Assembly (NCBI GenBank): GCA_001692895.1 | Contig: KV748180.1 | Span: 3,714,195-3,778,194, forward strand | Origin: Cenococcum geophilum 1.58 | Taxonomy: Eukaryota; Ascomycota; Dothideomycetes; Gloniales; Gloniaceae | Direction: 5' to 3' | Length of the DNA stretch: 64,000 nt | Shown here: piece by piece, positions 1 through 12,899 of the stretch | How positions within the stretch are numbered: position 1 is the first letter of the stretch | Layout: each line of letters begins with the position of its first letter | Program-made: the position numbers and the translations under genes | Notes under the pieces: generated by a model | Seen by the model: only the letters and a program-made list of their open reading frames with translations | Told to the model about the DNA's origin: nothing | Databases searched by the model: none

Positions 1-2411
1 GTTTTCTAATTCCTTATTATAACCTAGACTATATTACTAGGGGCAAAATCGGGCTCTTAACGGTGTTTGTTCGCCTGCTGTTCTATTAACCTTTAAGCTT
101 TTTTTAGGGTTTTATAGGCTACCGTCTAGGCTTCCTTTAATTATTTGGCGTACTATTGGGCCTTAGTATAGGATAGCTTCTCTTATATAGTTTAGGGTTC
201 TTCTAGCCTTTTTTAGTTAAAGCTTATACGGGGTAAGTATCTTATTTTTAGCTAAATTAGGGTAAACCCTATAGAGTTATGGGGTAGGGTTGCTTGCGTG
301 TAGTCTATTAAGGGTTATAGTTTAGATTAGTTATCCTAGAAATAGTTAATAAAGGACCTAAGCCTTTAGTTCTGGTACTAATTTATAATCTTTATCTAAC
401 TGTCTATCTAGGGGTAATAAGCTGTAGAAAGCTTTAGCTTAATATTTAAAATCCGGGTAAACTTATTCTAAAAGGCCGATATAAACTATAGCCTATAATT
501 AGACATAATAGTATTTAATAGTTTATAGATTTGATAGATATAATAGACATATAGCTAGGCTACCTTTTTAGTATTAATGTTCTTATAATAGTGAATTAAG
601 AATAGGTGTTTACTAAAGTGGTTAACTATAACTATAACTATATCGTATCCGTTACGGTCCTTAGGTAGTTTATAAAAGTTTATAAAGATATACTGCTAAG
701 AGCGCTCTAGTATTAGGAGTGGCTTAAGTAATCCTAGGGTTTTATTCCGTGGGATTATAGCTCTCTAGTAGTCTTCGCAGTTCTATATATATTAATTAAT
801 ATTTATAACTATTCTTGGCTAATAGTAGCGGTAGTTAATAATTTTATAGGTCTTATTCTTGTTAGGGTATACCGTAAAGACTTAGCAATAAGCTTTATGG
901 ATTAGTTTAGTCCGTAGATTATTAATATTAGGGATTATAAGCCACTTCTGGTATAAAAGCAATCCTTCCTCCGTCTTAAAATTAGGGTTTCCTTTTATAG
1001 CTTATTCGCGAAGGGCCCTTAGGGCATTAGCCGTATAGTTTATAGTTAGGAGGCGGTTAATTAGCCCTATTAGCTCCTTTAAGGACTCCTCTATTAGTGC
1101 TAGCTCGTTTTACTAAAAGTCTAGCTCCTTAAGGATCCGTAAGTTAAGCTATTCTAGATAAAGGAGGGCGCGCGTCTAATATTAGGTCTTTAGCTTATCC
1201 TAAGGTCCTATATCTTATTTTCTTTAGGTTAGGGCATTAGCCTTAGAGTTTTACTTACTAGAATAATATATAATTATAAAGAAGAATTAGAAGAGTATTT
1301 TAGCCTATTAGGCTTATTATTTATAGGCAGCTTTATAGTTATAAAGTACTTTAGGGCTTTATAATCTATATATTTTTTAATTTAAGAGTTTATACCTTTA
1401 AGCTCTACGCGCTATTAGGAGAGTAATTAAATAATAGCTAGTATTTTTTTATTATATACTTCGTAGTTACACTTAGCTAGGTCTATTATCTTTAAGAAGA
1501 AAGCTATAGGGTACTATTTGCCGTCTAGATATAACTATAATAGGATTCCCGCTATAACCCTATTAAAGGCGTCCTTTTTCGGCATTAATTTAAGGTCTAA
1601 GTTATAGTAATAAAGGATTAGGGAAGAAATAAGCTAATCCTTTATCTCTTTAAAGGCTTCTATATAGCTATTATTAAAGATAAAAGATATATCTTTCCTA
1701 GTTAGTTATATAAAAGGTTTTATTATAATTTTATAGTTATAGATAAACTAGTAATAGAAGTTATAAAAGCTAAAGAAGAATTGGATTTCTTTTATTATAT
1801 AAGGGGGCTTCTAGTTATAGATTACCTTTACCTTTTTAGGGTTAACCTTAATTCCTTCTATAGTTATAATAAACCTAAGGTATTTTATATGTTTTACCCT
1901 AAACTTATATTTCTTAATATTAACTTATAAGCCTGTGTTCCGTAGTCTCTCTAGGACCTTTTTAATATAAACTTAATGCTTAAGTTTGTTATCTAAGTAT
2001 ATAAGAATATTATCTAGGTATACCGTGCAGAATTTATTAAGGTAATTAAAAAGAATATTATTTATATACCTTTAGTATATAGCCGGTCCGTTTATTAGTT
2101 TAAAAGAAAGAACTTTATATTTATAGGAACCATAATAGGTACGGAATGTTATTAAATCTTTAGATATAGGGTCTATCCTAATTTAGTAGAAAGCTTGGTG
2201 GATATTAAGTTTGGTAAAGATCTTTACCTAGCTTAAACGTATAAGGGTTTTATTAATTAAAGAAATAGGATACTAGTTCTTTTAAGTAATAGCATTTAGC
2301 TTTTAATAGTTAATATAAAAATTAAGGCCTTTATTAGGCTTTTTTACGAATAAAATAGGGGAAGTAAAAAGGGCTTAACTTAGCTTAATAAACCCTTTAT
2401 CTAGGTTATTA
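1..2411 (-). pseudogene. Gypsy G0 pol, 3' part (RT, RNase H, integrase), RIP-degraded
   Basis: Read on the minus strand, this is the downstream half of a Ty3/Gypsy polyprotein. Near 2000-2030 the reverse transcriptase active site reads VYLDNILIYL, against the family's YLDDILIYS. The start of the RT palm lies at 2300-2411 (FVKKPNKGLNFYINY-like). RNase H-like and integrase-like sequence follows toward base 1, where the window cuts the element. Stops are frequent and mostly at expected Gln/Trp codons. The frame continues upstream at 7660 once LINE A and one copy of its TSD are removed, so this is part of one element with the pieces at 7660-7933 and 15268-17384. It is certainly non-functional. 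The 3' LTR is not in the window. Confidence 0.8.
2398..2411. repeat. Target-site duplication of LINE A, left copy
   Basis: TATCTAGGTTATTA occurs here and again at 7646-7659. It brackets LINE A exactly and marks its insertion into the G0 pol frame. Confidence 0.85.
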
Positions 2412-2639
2412 TTATTATTATTTGTTCTATTTATTGCCCGATTCGGTCCCTTTTCAGGTCCATGCAGGCTACTACCTATCTATGTAGGAAAAGAATCCCT
2501 ATAAGGGGAAAAACCTAGGTATTTCCTTTCAGCTAGTCTTACGCGCTCCGCCTTCGCCTAGCTAGTGTATCCTTGTGTCTTATAGTCTACCTTACGTACC
2601 ATGCTTCCTAGGTATATCGGAAGATCTAGGGGGAGGGAG

Positions 2640-5600
2640 TAGTGGGAGGGTCTGGCGATTTGCTAGTGTGCCGCCTATGGCTAGGCGGGGGGTAACCAGT
2701 CGCTAAGGGGCTGGAAAGGGGTGTATCCTGTAGTGTCCTCCTATTAGATCTTATATGCTATTTAGAACTGCTAGAGGATTCCTTGTCCTATAAGCTATTT
2801 TGCTACTATATATAGGCCCCTCCTTATAGAGAGCATCTGGGTAATATTATTTATGCCTACGCTAGTAAGTAGCTAGTCCCTTGCTAAGCGGTGGCTGCAG
2901 AATAGCAGTATATAGCGTACTAACTAAGTGGGCCATCCGCATGTACATTAAGGTATAGTATTTAGAACATAGATGCTTACGAGCCATGCGTTTAGGCCTA
3001 AGACCTCTATCTATAGTAGGAAGGCGGCTATAGATTCTACCTTTGTCAGTCCTTTATATAGGGGGAGGGTTAGTGTCAACTATGGGGTGTTCCATATGGC
3101 TATGTCTTATGTTTTCGCTGCCTCCTTCCATTATCGCTTCCATTTAAGGTCTGCCTATCTTGCGATTAGTATAGTGGATCTCCATCTATGCTAGTAACCT
3201 CCTATCCTCTATCGCCGTTATGGCGCTCTACTAGTATGGCGCCGGGTCTTAGCCTAGTGGGCTAGTAGTTTCTACATTTCCTTTTCTCTCTCTACCGCTT
3301 ATAGGTAGAGAGCTTCCTAGCTAGTATACTTGGGCGCGGCTCTCCTTTAAGGGGCCCTCGCTTCTTATGTGAGTCTCGTTCCTCGTATACATTTTAACAT
3401 ATAGCGTATTTTTTCTTTTACTAGGTGGCCTTGTACTGTAGCTGCTCTCTATATAGCAGTTATATTAATATATATGTCTAGTGGTAGAACTACCGCTTCG
3501 CGTTTTAGTACGGCGCGCGGTGTTCTCTTATAGGCTCCTATGGTTCTACGCAGGCATTAGTTTTAAAGCTTAGCTAGTGGCGCTAGGGAGCTTTTTGCTA
3601 GCACCTTGCCGCCTAGTCCTAGGCCCCACATCTAGGAGCCGTATAGTATTGTTAGCCTTATAACTGCTATATATAGTAGACGTATAAGTCTAAAAGAGGG
3701 TCCCTATATTAAGGCAATAATTTGTAATACTGCCGAGAGTGCAGCTACTCCCCTATGGGTCGCCTATGTAATATACTCGTTCCAGTTTAGTCTAAAGTCT
3801 ACCCAGACCCCTAAGATCTTAAGGGTAGCTTCTAGTTTTACTACGCAGCCCTAGATATTTACTATTAAGGCTAGGTCATTACCTACCCTTCTTTTCCTTA
3901 TAAAGTAGATAAGCTAGTATTTATCTAGTGCAAATTTGGCACCGTGTCGTTTTGCCTATATAATACACCTATTATACGCCTAGTTTAGCCTAATGCAGTT
4001 TTCTGCTGCTATATTTCTCTATAAGATTAGGTTTATATCGTTAACAAATCCTAGGGCTATTATATCCTGGCTATTATTAAATATCTCTAGTAGTTCGGAT
4101 ATAAAGAAGAGGAATAGGATTAGTAAGAGGGGTAAACCCTATAAGATACCTATAGGTGTTAGTATTAACTCGCTTTTATATCCCTTAATTATAATTTTCG
4201 TAGTACGTCCTATTAGGAAGGCTTAGATAAACTTAATTATCCAGTCTAGTAGGCCCTTATTTCTTAGGATCTATAAAAGTCTCTCATATAATACGTTATT
4301 AAAGACTCTACTTAGGTCTAGGCTTAGCATAGATATAATACATCCTAGGTACGCTTGCCATACCGCGTAGACACTAAAGGTAATTAGAGAGAGGGCTAAG
4401 AGGGTTAATCGTTTCTTTCTTGCGCCTATTTATGTCCACAGTAGTAGCTCCTATGCTTCCGCCGCTTCTTATATACGTTCTATAACTATCTTTTTTAGGA
4501 GCTTTCCTAGGGTATTTTCTAGGGCAATTAGGCGGTAGCTTCCTAAAAGGGAGTAGTCTTTTTTCTTTGCCTTTCGTAAGATAACTATAGTTATTGCTTT
4601 AAAGCATTTGGGTAGTTCGCCTCTCTAAAGACAGGCGGTTGCGGCCTTAGCCAGTAGTATTACTATCGCTTCTACCACAGCTTTAATTACCTTATTTAGG
4701 ATCTTATCTAGCCCTGGCACTTTACCAATAAGAAGCTTTTATATAGCGTCCTTTATTTCTTTTGCTAATATTATATAGCTTATTTCTATAGGAGGGGGGG
4801 GGGGGTAGTTAGCCACTAATGTCCTTAAGGTCTGCTTGGCCCGCTCCTAGGAAGAACCTTTCTACTAGTATTTTAATTTTTTCCTTATTATTATTTATAT
4901 ACTAGTCCTAGTCTAACCGGCGGAGTATAGGTAGGTGGGGGTCCCCTAGCGTCTCTTCAGCGGCTTACCTGCTCCACTTTAACATATACCAAAGTCCTTT
5001 ATTATATAGTTTAGTGGAGTCTATAGTAATTTCTTCTAAAAATTGGCGCCAGTTATTTCTACCCTCTTTCCGTATTACCTTCTTAAGCCTATTTTTTAGG
5101 GCCTTAAAGCTTTATTAGTAGTGGGCTTCGCCTATTACTATATACTATCACCTTACCCTCCTTACGCCCATAAGTAGCTAGGCTGCCTCTAGCAACCATT
5201 CACGGCGGGCATGTTTGCTAGGTTTAGCTTTTAGGCAGTATTCTTCTAGGCAGTTGCCTATAGCTCTCTAGATATCTTCTAGCGATGCTTAAGGTATTAC
5301 TGCTAGCCTATTAGTAATTTCCTAGGTATATTTTTCCTGGTCAAGTTTCTTAGTGGCGTATCTCTAGCGGGTTCGCTACGCTAGTGCGGCAACGTTAAGC
5401 GCTATCCATATAGGTATATAGTCTGCGGTAATTGCCTATATATCTTCTGGTCCGTAGAACTCTAGTCAGTTTATAAGTAAGTCTTATATAAATATAAGGT
5501 TAATTATACTTTCTTAGGCTCCTCTTTTCCAAGTAGGTTCGCCAGTTAAGGTAGTTAGGGCAAGGCCCCGCGTTTCTAGCTCATTTAGTAGGTGGGCCGC

Positions 5601-6104
5601 CTATATTTCGGTTATAGCCTACTACCCGCCCCACAATATATGGTATATATTAAAGTCCCCTAGGACTATTACCTCGCCTTCTACTATGTTAATAGCCTAT
5701 TAAAGTAGTTCCCATATAGCAATTTAGGGCTTATTATCACTTAGGTTATACACATTAATTATACTAATTTAGCCCCTATCAGTAACTAGTTATAGTTTAT
5801 TAATATTATAGCTAATATTATAGTAGCTCCATACCTATATATTAATATAATGGCTAACTAGAAAGCATATGCGAGTAGCTAGGTTTAGTTTATACAGAAG
5901 GTAGTATCCTTTTAGTTAGTATATTCTGCGTATCTACCTATTATATACCAGTTCCTATAGGGCGATTATCTAATATTCTTTTAGGTCTAGGCTATTAAAT
6001 AAAAGATGTATTACTTTATAGTTTAAGTATCCGTAGTTATATTATACTAATATTAATCTTTTTTATAGTATTAGTTAGTCTAGTAACTTATAGGTGTCTT
6101 CCAT
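2640..6104 (-). pseudogene. LINE A ORF2 (endonuclease and reverse transcriptase), degraded
   Basis: The likely start is the ATG at 6104 (MEDTYKLLD...). The APE-type endonuclease signature VLGDFN lies at about 5640-5680, and the RT active site GFVNDINLI (expected FADD/FVDD) at about 4028-4065. The C-terminal part continues to roughly 2640, giving about 1150 codons, normal for a Tad-type ORF2. Many in-frame stops and the D to N change at the polymerase site make it inactive. The end is approximate. Confidence 0.75.
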
Positions 6105-6129
6105 TCGCCTCTAAGGTGTCTTAGTTAAG

Positions 6130-7440
6130 GGTGTTGCCATTAGGATTCTTTGCTAGGATGGGTCTCTGGCGGCATTAATGCTGCCTTACGGGCGTCCCAC
6201 GCTCTACTTTACCGTTAGTTAAGCAGAGGGTGCCCCCATTAAAGTGGGTACCCTAAATCTCTTTCTTTATATAACTATCTAGCCGCCGTTGCCTGTCATA
6301 CTTAGCTCCTTCTCCTCATATACGTTTCCCCACAGCGTGGCTATGACCTAGTGTAGTTAGGTTTATCTTGTCTTAGTAGATTCTAAGTATACCTTAAAGG
6401 TCTTATATGCCGTCTTCTGCCATGCTTTATATTCTTTACCGCAGTTTATATATCTAACTCCCTTATTCCTGGGGCAGTCCTTTATCTTGTGTATATTAGC
6501 GCACCGTCCGCACCTCTCCTATCTCCCGCATGCGCTCTAGGTATAGCCCCACTATTGGCATCTAAAGCATTAGCGGATTTAGACTGCGCTATAGTATAGC
6601 CGGGCTTTATACCAGAGGCTATCTATAACTATTCCTTTATATACTATTGCCGCCTACATCTCCTAAGTTAGTAGGTTAATTATTAGGGTGCCGCGTGTTT
6701 TAACCTTTTGGAACCCTAGTAATACCCCTATATATATAGTACGTACTCTATAGCGCCATACGACTCTAGATATTATAATACCTAAGACTAGTCTTCTAGT
6801 GGCCTCTATAATCTTTTAGATAAGTTATAAGTTTATGGCGCCTCACCCGCTTTCTACTTATATATTAAGGGGTACTCTAATTACTTTAACTAGGAAGTCC
6901 TAGCGGAGGATCTTATACTTAGGGGTATCTCCCTAGGTAATGGCCTGGTCCTTTGCCTGTTAGTTAGGGAGTATAACCTTTACGTCGCCGCTATGCAGGA
7001 CCTTTACTACCACTACCTTTAGTATATATACTCTAATTAATATAAGGAGCTGTTCTGGCTCTGCTCCTATTACCTCTAGTATTTAGATCCTAACTATAGA
7101 CCTCACCGGTGCTATACTAGGGAGGCGCTAAAGGGGCGCCGGTTGGGCGCCGGTAGCAACGTTGGCCCATAAGGGCTTTGTTATGTACGTTGTTAGTATA
7201 CCCTATAATTTTATAGCATCCTTAATGCGGCCAAGCCTATCCTTTACGGCGTTCTAGTTCCTATTGTGCCTTGTCCATAGCTCCCGTACGATTTATCCTA
7301 CCTATTAAGCCGCACGCGCTACCCCTACGCGTGGGTGTTCGTCTTCTTCCTTCCCTAGATCTTCCTTAATGTCTTTTAGGATATTTACGAGTTTTTGCCA
7401 TTTCTAGTCGTTGTCCTTTAGGTGTTGTGGTTAGGTCGCC
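6130..7440 (-). pseudogene. LINE A ORF1 (Gag-like, CCHC zinc knuckles), degraded
   Basis: On the minus strand at about 6420-6560, two consecutive zinc knuckles can be read: CFRCQ-WGYT--AC, then CGRCANIHKIKDC. The first has Tyr where His is expected, as a CpA to TpA change gives. ORF1 proteins of this kind bind the element RNA and form the retrotransposition particle. Sequence upstream toward 7440 is coding-like but broken by stops, and the true start cannot be fixed. ORF2 begins just downstream, at 6104. Confidence 0.65.
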
Positions 7441-7645
7441 CCCTGATGGGTTTATTATAGTGTCGCGTTTTTCTATATATTGACCCACCTTCGAGTCTAC
7501 TACAACCCTCCCAGGTCGCACAGGCTTTCTGGCTATGATACATATATTCGCTCTAGGGCATATTATGCCGTAGATTTAATTAGGAGTGGGTATTTCTTTA
7601 TTGGGTAAGTAGTGGGCGTGTTCTGCTGCTGTAGCGGCTAATCCG

Positions 7646-7933
7646 TATCTAGGTTATTAATTAAGTACTACTTTATTACTTTTAGCTTATCTATTAATTA
7701 ATAGTAGAGGGGGCTATAGCCTAGTAAGTTATTAGCTTCTAATTAAATCTTATAATTATATATCTAGTAGGGAGGTAACTTATTTAAGGCCGGCTTTAAG
7801 AATATATCCTTATAGTCTATATAAATAGTAAAAAGAAGGCGTTTAACTAGTTCCTTATTAGTTTCCTTAGCTAGCCTTTCCTCTCTATTATTAATAATTT
7901 AGTTAATCTTATATAGGCTTATTATAAAGACCT
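7646..7933 (-). pseudogene. Gypsy G0 pol fragment just upstream of RT
   Basis: After the LINE A TSD copy at 7646-7659, minus-strand translation gives a typical Gypsy pre-RT segment (ETNKELVKRLLFTIYIDYKD, then LNKLPPY, then LIDKLKVIKQYLINNLD after reading stops as Gln). This joins in frame to KGFIKLS at the left side of LINE A. It shows that the two segments were once contiguous and that G0 predates LINE A. The right boundary is the TSD of the composite insertion (7919-7933). Confidence 0.8.
7919..7933. repeat. 15-bp target-site duplication of composite insertion, left copy
   Basis: TTATTATAAAGACCT is repeated at 15253-15267. Removing 7934-15252 plus one copy rejoins the G0 gag-pol sequence. 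Confidence 0.8.
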
Positions 7934-9096
7934 CCCCCCATTATAGTTGTAACAGGAATACCATAAGGATCACCCCTCTCGCCTATACTCTTCCTTTTCT
8001 TTATAAGCAACCTGCTCGACTTCTTTAAGGAAGGGGCGACCCAGGGAATAGGCTTCGTTAACGACACAAACCTAATTATATACGGGCTAACAGCCGTAAA
8101 GAATTACAGAACACTAGAGAAAGCCTATAATACTTATATAGAATGGGCAAAACGTTATAGAGTTTAATTTTTACTAGAGAAATACCAGCTAATCTATTTT
8201 ATAAGAAAATGTAACTAATCTATAGATCTCTAGTATATAATTCGCATTTAAGGCTTTAGGGGTTAACCAGTTTAGGGCCTAAGGGTATTAGGAGTATAGG
8301 TAAATAGCAAGCTCTAGTGGAGCGTATATACGGCGCAAGCAGCCCATAAAGGCTAAGCACAGTTTATCGCTTTATCTAGGATTATTAATTCTATATAGGG
8401 TCCATGCTTCTAGAGGTTACGCCTACTATATACAGCAGTCGTCCGGCCAACTATAATATATAGATCCAGTATTTGGGCCATTAGAGAAACTAAAAAGGGC
8501 CCCCCTAAATTACTCCTTAAACCACTTTAAAAGGTCTAAATAGCCTACCTTTAGAGTATTACAGGTGGGTATAAGCGAACGGCTATAGCACTACTTAAGA
8601 AGGAATCTAATATTCCCCCCCTATAGTTATATATTAAAGCCGCTGTAATATAAAGGATATAAAATAAACNNAACTCTAATNTTATAAAGTANATTAANAC
8701 ACGCCTAAGTAAACTATAGAGGGACCCTAGGGTGCNCNNTAGGAGAATAAACCAATAACCCTAAAGTAGGGAAGAGATATTAGAGAAACAGGTAAAGAAA
8801 GNAGAAGAANAATANTNCCGCTTTAGGGCCNAGGCCNATATAGAGGAGNAAGGGAGANGTATAAGAGGTTAGTAAAGATAATAGTAAGATAGAGAAAGGA
8901 GCTAAAGTAGAACACGTAAGAACGCTAGGAAACTATCTACCGTAATATAATACTGGTTAGACTAACGCTAGAGAGGTAAATAGAAGTTAAAGGTATAGAG
9001 GCTAACTTAGGTAAGATAAACCTAGGCTATAGTATAGTTAACGCTATAAGGGGTAAATACCTAAGGGCTCTAAGAAGGCCTAATAAAGGTAGAAAA
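7934..9096 (+). pseudogene. LINE C: 5'-truncated LINE copy (RT to 3' end)
   Basis: The plus strand starts abruptly inside a LINE reverse transcriptase. It shows GSPLSPILFLFF, the polymerase site GIGFVNDTNLIIYG at about 8050-8080, then the downstream thumb and C-terminal region to about 8620. A 3' segment with scattered N bases follows and ends in an A-rich tail near 9085-9100. The segment is an inverted copy of the 3' half of LINE B (9700 to ~10850). Its first 200 bases have few stops compared with LINE B. It is a dead fragment. Confidence 0.75.
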
Positions 9097-9699
9097 TATA
9101 ATAATAATTTATTACTTAATGTCCGATTTGGATCCCTACTAGGCCTACGCGGACTACTCCTTATTTATATATGGGGAGAAAACTCTATTTAAGAAAAATA
9201 AGAAAACCCCGTAATCCATCTCCCCGCCTTTTAGGACTCGCCTACTTAGCGCCTACAAGTCGCCTATGGTGCTCTACTACCTTACTATTTAACCTTCTTA
9301 GGAACCACTGCTGCCGTAATAAGCCTATAGACGCGCTAGTATTATAAACTTTTACTCTACTACTATAGAGTTACTAGGGGGCACCTACTGCTCGCCCCCT
9401 TACCTTCTATTACTATTTCCCTTATAACCTAGAACTAATTTAGCATATTTTAACTAATAAGCCACTAGGTAACCGCCTTAAGGCCTTTTTATATTAAGAG
9501 TAGTATATTATAGTTCTCTATGCCAGCTACTAAGAGTATTATTTCTTAATTAGTGCGTAGGGGGCATAGCAGTATTACGTGTTTTAGTGTCTGTCTTAGC
9601 CAGCTATATTCGCATCTTAGGCTACCTACTAGGACACCCACCCAGTAAAGCCAATCTTTTAGTCCTATTATTCCTGTTCTTAAGAGTATTGCTATTATA
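9097..9699. repeat. Unit X, left copy (~600 bp, unclassified)
   Basis: This block is repeated in inverted orientation at about 14650-15252. Its edges carry a short inverted motif (TATAATARYAAT). It contains TATA-like and polypurine stretches but no recognisable protein. A short open frame at 9587-9769 is shared with the other copy only up to the unit boundary, so it is probably not a gene. Possibilities are a LINE 5' region, a non-autonomous DNA element or a solo LTR; the sequence alone does not decide. Confidence 0.6.
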
Positions 9700-9949
9700 T
9701 TTTCTGCCTTTATTAGGCCTTNTCGGAGCCCTTAGNTATTTACCCCCTATAGCGTTAACNATGCTATAGCTTAGGTTTGTCTTACCTAAGTTAGCCTCTA
9801 TACCTTTAACTCCTATTTACCTCTCTAGCGTTAGTCCAACCAGTATTATATTACGGTAGATAGTTTCCTAATATTCTTACGTATTCTACTTTAGCTCCTT
9901 TCTTTATCTTACTATTATTTTTACTAACCTCTTACACGTCTCCCTTCCT

Positions 9950-12815
9950 TCTCTATATAGGCCTAGGCCCTAAAGCGGCACTATTCTTCTTTTGCTTTCT
10001 TTACCTATTTCTCTAATATCTCTTCCCTACTTTAGGGTTATTAGTTTATTCTCCTATAGGGCACCCTAGGGTCCCTCCATAGTTTACTTAGGCGTGTCTT
10101 AATATACTTTATAATATTAGAGTTACGTTTATTTTACGTTCTTTATATTATAGCGGCTTTAATATATAACTGTAGGGGGGGAATATTGGATTCCTTCTTA
10201 AGCAGTGCTGTGGCCGTTCGCTTATACCCACCTATAATACTCTAAAGGCAGGCTATTTAGACCTTTTAAAGTGGTTTAAGGAGTAATTTTAGGGGGCCCT
10301 TCTTAGTTTCTTTAATGGCCCAGATACTAGATCTATATATTATAGTTAGCCGGATAACTGCTATATATAGTAGGCGTAACCTTTAAAAGCATAAACCCTA
10401 TATAGAATTAACAATCCTAGATAAAGTAATAAACTATGCTTAGCCTTTATAGGCCGCTTACGCCGTATATACGCTCTACCGGAGCTTACTATCTACCTAT
10501 ACTCCTAATACCCTTAGGCCCTAAACTGGTTAACCCCTAAAGCCTTAAATATAAATTATATGCTAGAGATCTATAGATTAGTTGCGTTTTCTTATAAAAT
10601 GGATTAGCTAGTATTTCTCTAGTGAGAATTGGACTCTATAACATTTTGCCCACTCTATATAAGTATTATAGGCTTTTTCTAGTGTTCTATAGTTCTCTAC
10701 GGCTGTTAGCCCGTATATAATTAGGTTTATATTATTAACAAAGCCTATCCCCTAGGTTGCCCCTTCCTTAAAAGAGTTAAGCAGGTTGCTTATAAAGAAA
10801 AGGAAGAGTATAGGCAAGAGGGGTAATCTTTATGGTATTCCTATTACAACTGCAATAGGGGGGCTCTGGTATCCGCTAAAGACTAGTAATATTTCTTTTT
10901 AGCCTATAAACCCTTAGATAAATTGTATAATCTATTCTAGGAAGCCCTTTACCCTAAGGATATATAGGAGACGCTTATAGGGTATATTATTGTAGTCACT
11001 ACTAATATCTAGGCTAAGCATTAATACTATAAAGTCCTTTCGCATCGCCTATGTAGATTTAATGGTAGTAGCAAGTAGCGTAAGTGCTAATAGTGTTAAG
11101 CGGTTCTTTCTTGCCCCTATTTAGCTTTATGGTAGTAGGGTGTGTTCCTCTGCCGTATTTGCTATATATTCCGCTATTACCCTTTCTAAGATCTTACTAA
11201 GGGTGTTTTCTAAGGCAATAGGGCGGTAGCTTCCTGGGATTAAGTAATCTGCTTTACCTTCTTTTTATAGGATAACCGTTGTTATAGATCTTTTAAGTCA
11301 TGGGTAGTAGCCTATAGTAAAGTATACTCTAGCTACATCTATAAGCTAAGGTGCTATAAGTAGCCTACAGGTTTTTAGGGCCTTATTTGGAATCCTATCT
11401 AGTCCTAGTACTGTATTATTTAAAAGGCGGCTAATAGTTCTAGCCATTTCCTCTATTATTATGTCGCTGTTAACCCACAGGTAAGTCACTGGTGTTTTAC
11501 CTATAATATTACTAAGGTCTACTAAAGCCGGTTAGGGGAAGAACCTTTCTATAAGGATCTTTACCTTCTTATTATTATCGTTTATGGCCTATAATTCTCC
11601 TACTTTTTATAGGGGTGGTAGGTATAAGTCTTCTGCTAAGCGCCCTACCTTTTTCTTTACCTATTTCGCTATATCCTAAAGGCCCTTATTATAGGGGAGG
11701 CTTGGGTTAAAAGTATACTCGTTTATAAACCGTCTCCAGTTATTCCTTACTTCTTTTTTAGGGTATTCTTTAGCTAGTTTCTTATATCTTTATATTATCT
11801 CTTATCTTTAGGGTCGTGGCTACTTATATATTTCCTTCTTACTTATTATTAGCTGGCAACTAGAACTGCGCATTATATAGACCATATATATCGCGTATAG
11901 GGGCCCAGTTTTAAGATTGGGCAGTACTCTTCTAGCTTATTTTTAATTGCTGCCTAGATCCTTTCTAGTCTTTGGTTAATTTCCTTAGGGGTAGTTAATA
12001 GGCCTTACTTGTTTAGTATTAGGTGGATTTCTTCTAGGTCTTAGAGTTATTATTTAACTATATTAAGGAAACTATCTATCTTAAGCTTCCTTATTGCGTA
12101 TCTTTTTCTATTTAGTTGCGCTTTAGTATCTAGGTCTAGCTGTATCTAAATAGGGATATAGTCTAGGGTAAGTGCCTATTCTTCTTCGGGGTTGTACCTT
12201 TTAAGTCTTTAGTATAGGCCTTCGTCTATAAATATAAGGTTAATTATACTTCTGGCGGTGCCTTATTACCATATAATTGCTTCTAGGGGGGTGGCTAGCT
12301 TAAGGCCCCAGATATCTATAGCTCTTAGTAGGCACTCTAACTATTAGTCTATAGTAATATAGATACCCCCCTACTACGGGTGGTAGAGGTTTATATCTCC
12401 TAATAGGATAAACTCTATACCTTCGGTTTCTAGTAAGCTTATTACTAATATAATATTCTCTATTTATAGGACCCCTTTAACCCTAGGGTTATATACATTA
12501 ATAATTTATACCGGTCCCCTATATATTTAGATTATTATAACTATAATATCTAGGTTAACTGCCTGCTATAACTATAAGGACAGGCTAATAGCCTTACTAA
12601 TTATAAAGCATACACGTGTAGCTGCTTTTAGTTTATATAGGAGCTAGAATCCTTAGGGGTAGTATATCGATTATATAAAGGTATTATAATACGGCTCTTA
12701 TATAGCAAGGATATAGTATTTCTCTAGGTCTAGACTGTCTAGTAGGGGCCTTATAAGGCAGTAGTTTGTATTGCCGCAGTTATACTATATAATGGATAGG
12801 TGGCGGACCCCCGGT
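9950..12815 (-). pseudogene. LINE B ORF2 (endonuclease and reverse transcriptase), degraded
   Basis: Minus-strand reading begins near 12815 with a LINE endonuclease start (YNCGNTNYCLIRPLLDSL). It passes the LLGDIN endonuclease motif near 12400 and reaches the polymerase site FVNNIN, in which both catalytic Asp of FxDD have become Asn. The C-terminal end is only approximate. It is inactive through stops and catalytic changes. The 3' half has an inverted partner in LINE C. Confidence 0.7.
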
Positions 12816-12899
12816 AAGGGTCCTTTAACTCTCCTTTATTCCTCACTTCTTCTATTTCCACTTTCTCTAAAATATTTAAAGCTTTTGTCTCTTATATCT

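Larger units (their letters stand above)
2412..7645 (-). mobile_element. LINE A: full-length Tad-like non-LTR retrotransposon
   Basis: This 5.2-kb element lies on the minus strand, with its 5' end at 7645 and its 3' tail at 2412, where the plus strand shows a (TTA)n run (a TAA-type tail on the element strand). It has two degenerate ORFs: ORF1 with zinc knuckles, then ORF2 with endonuclease and reverse transcriptase, the order of fungal Tad-clade LINEs. A 14-bp TSD flanks it. Its 3' end (2420-3700) is closely similar to LINE D at 28701-29985. The family name is inferred from domain order; the clade was not tested by phylogeny. Confidence 0.85.

Noticed and set aside
2973-4226. Plus-strand open frames inside LINE A
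   Set aside because: They are antisense to LINE A ORF2, whose domains are clear on the minus strand.
9587-9769. Plus-strand frame of 60 codons and its counterpart at 14573-14770
   Set aside because: Leucine-rich shadow frame shared only within unit X; the reading diverges at the unit boundary, so it is not a conserved protein.
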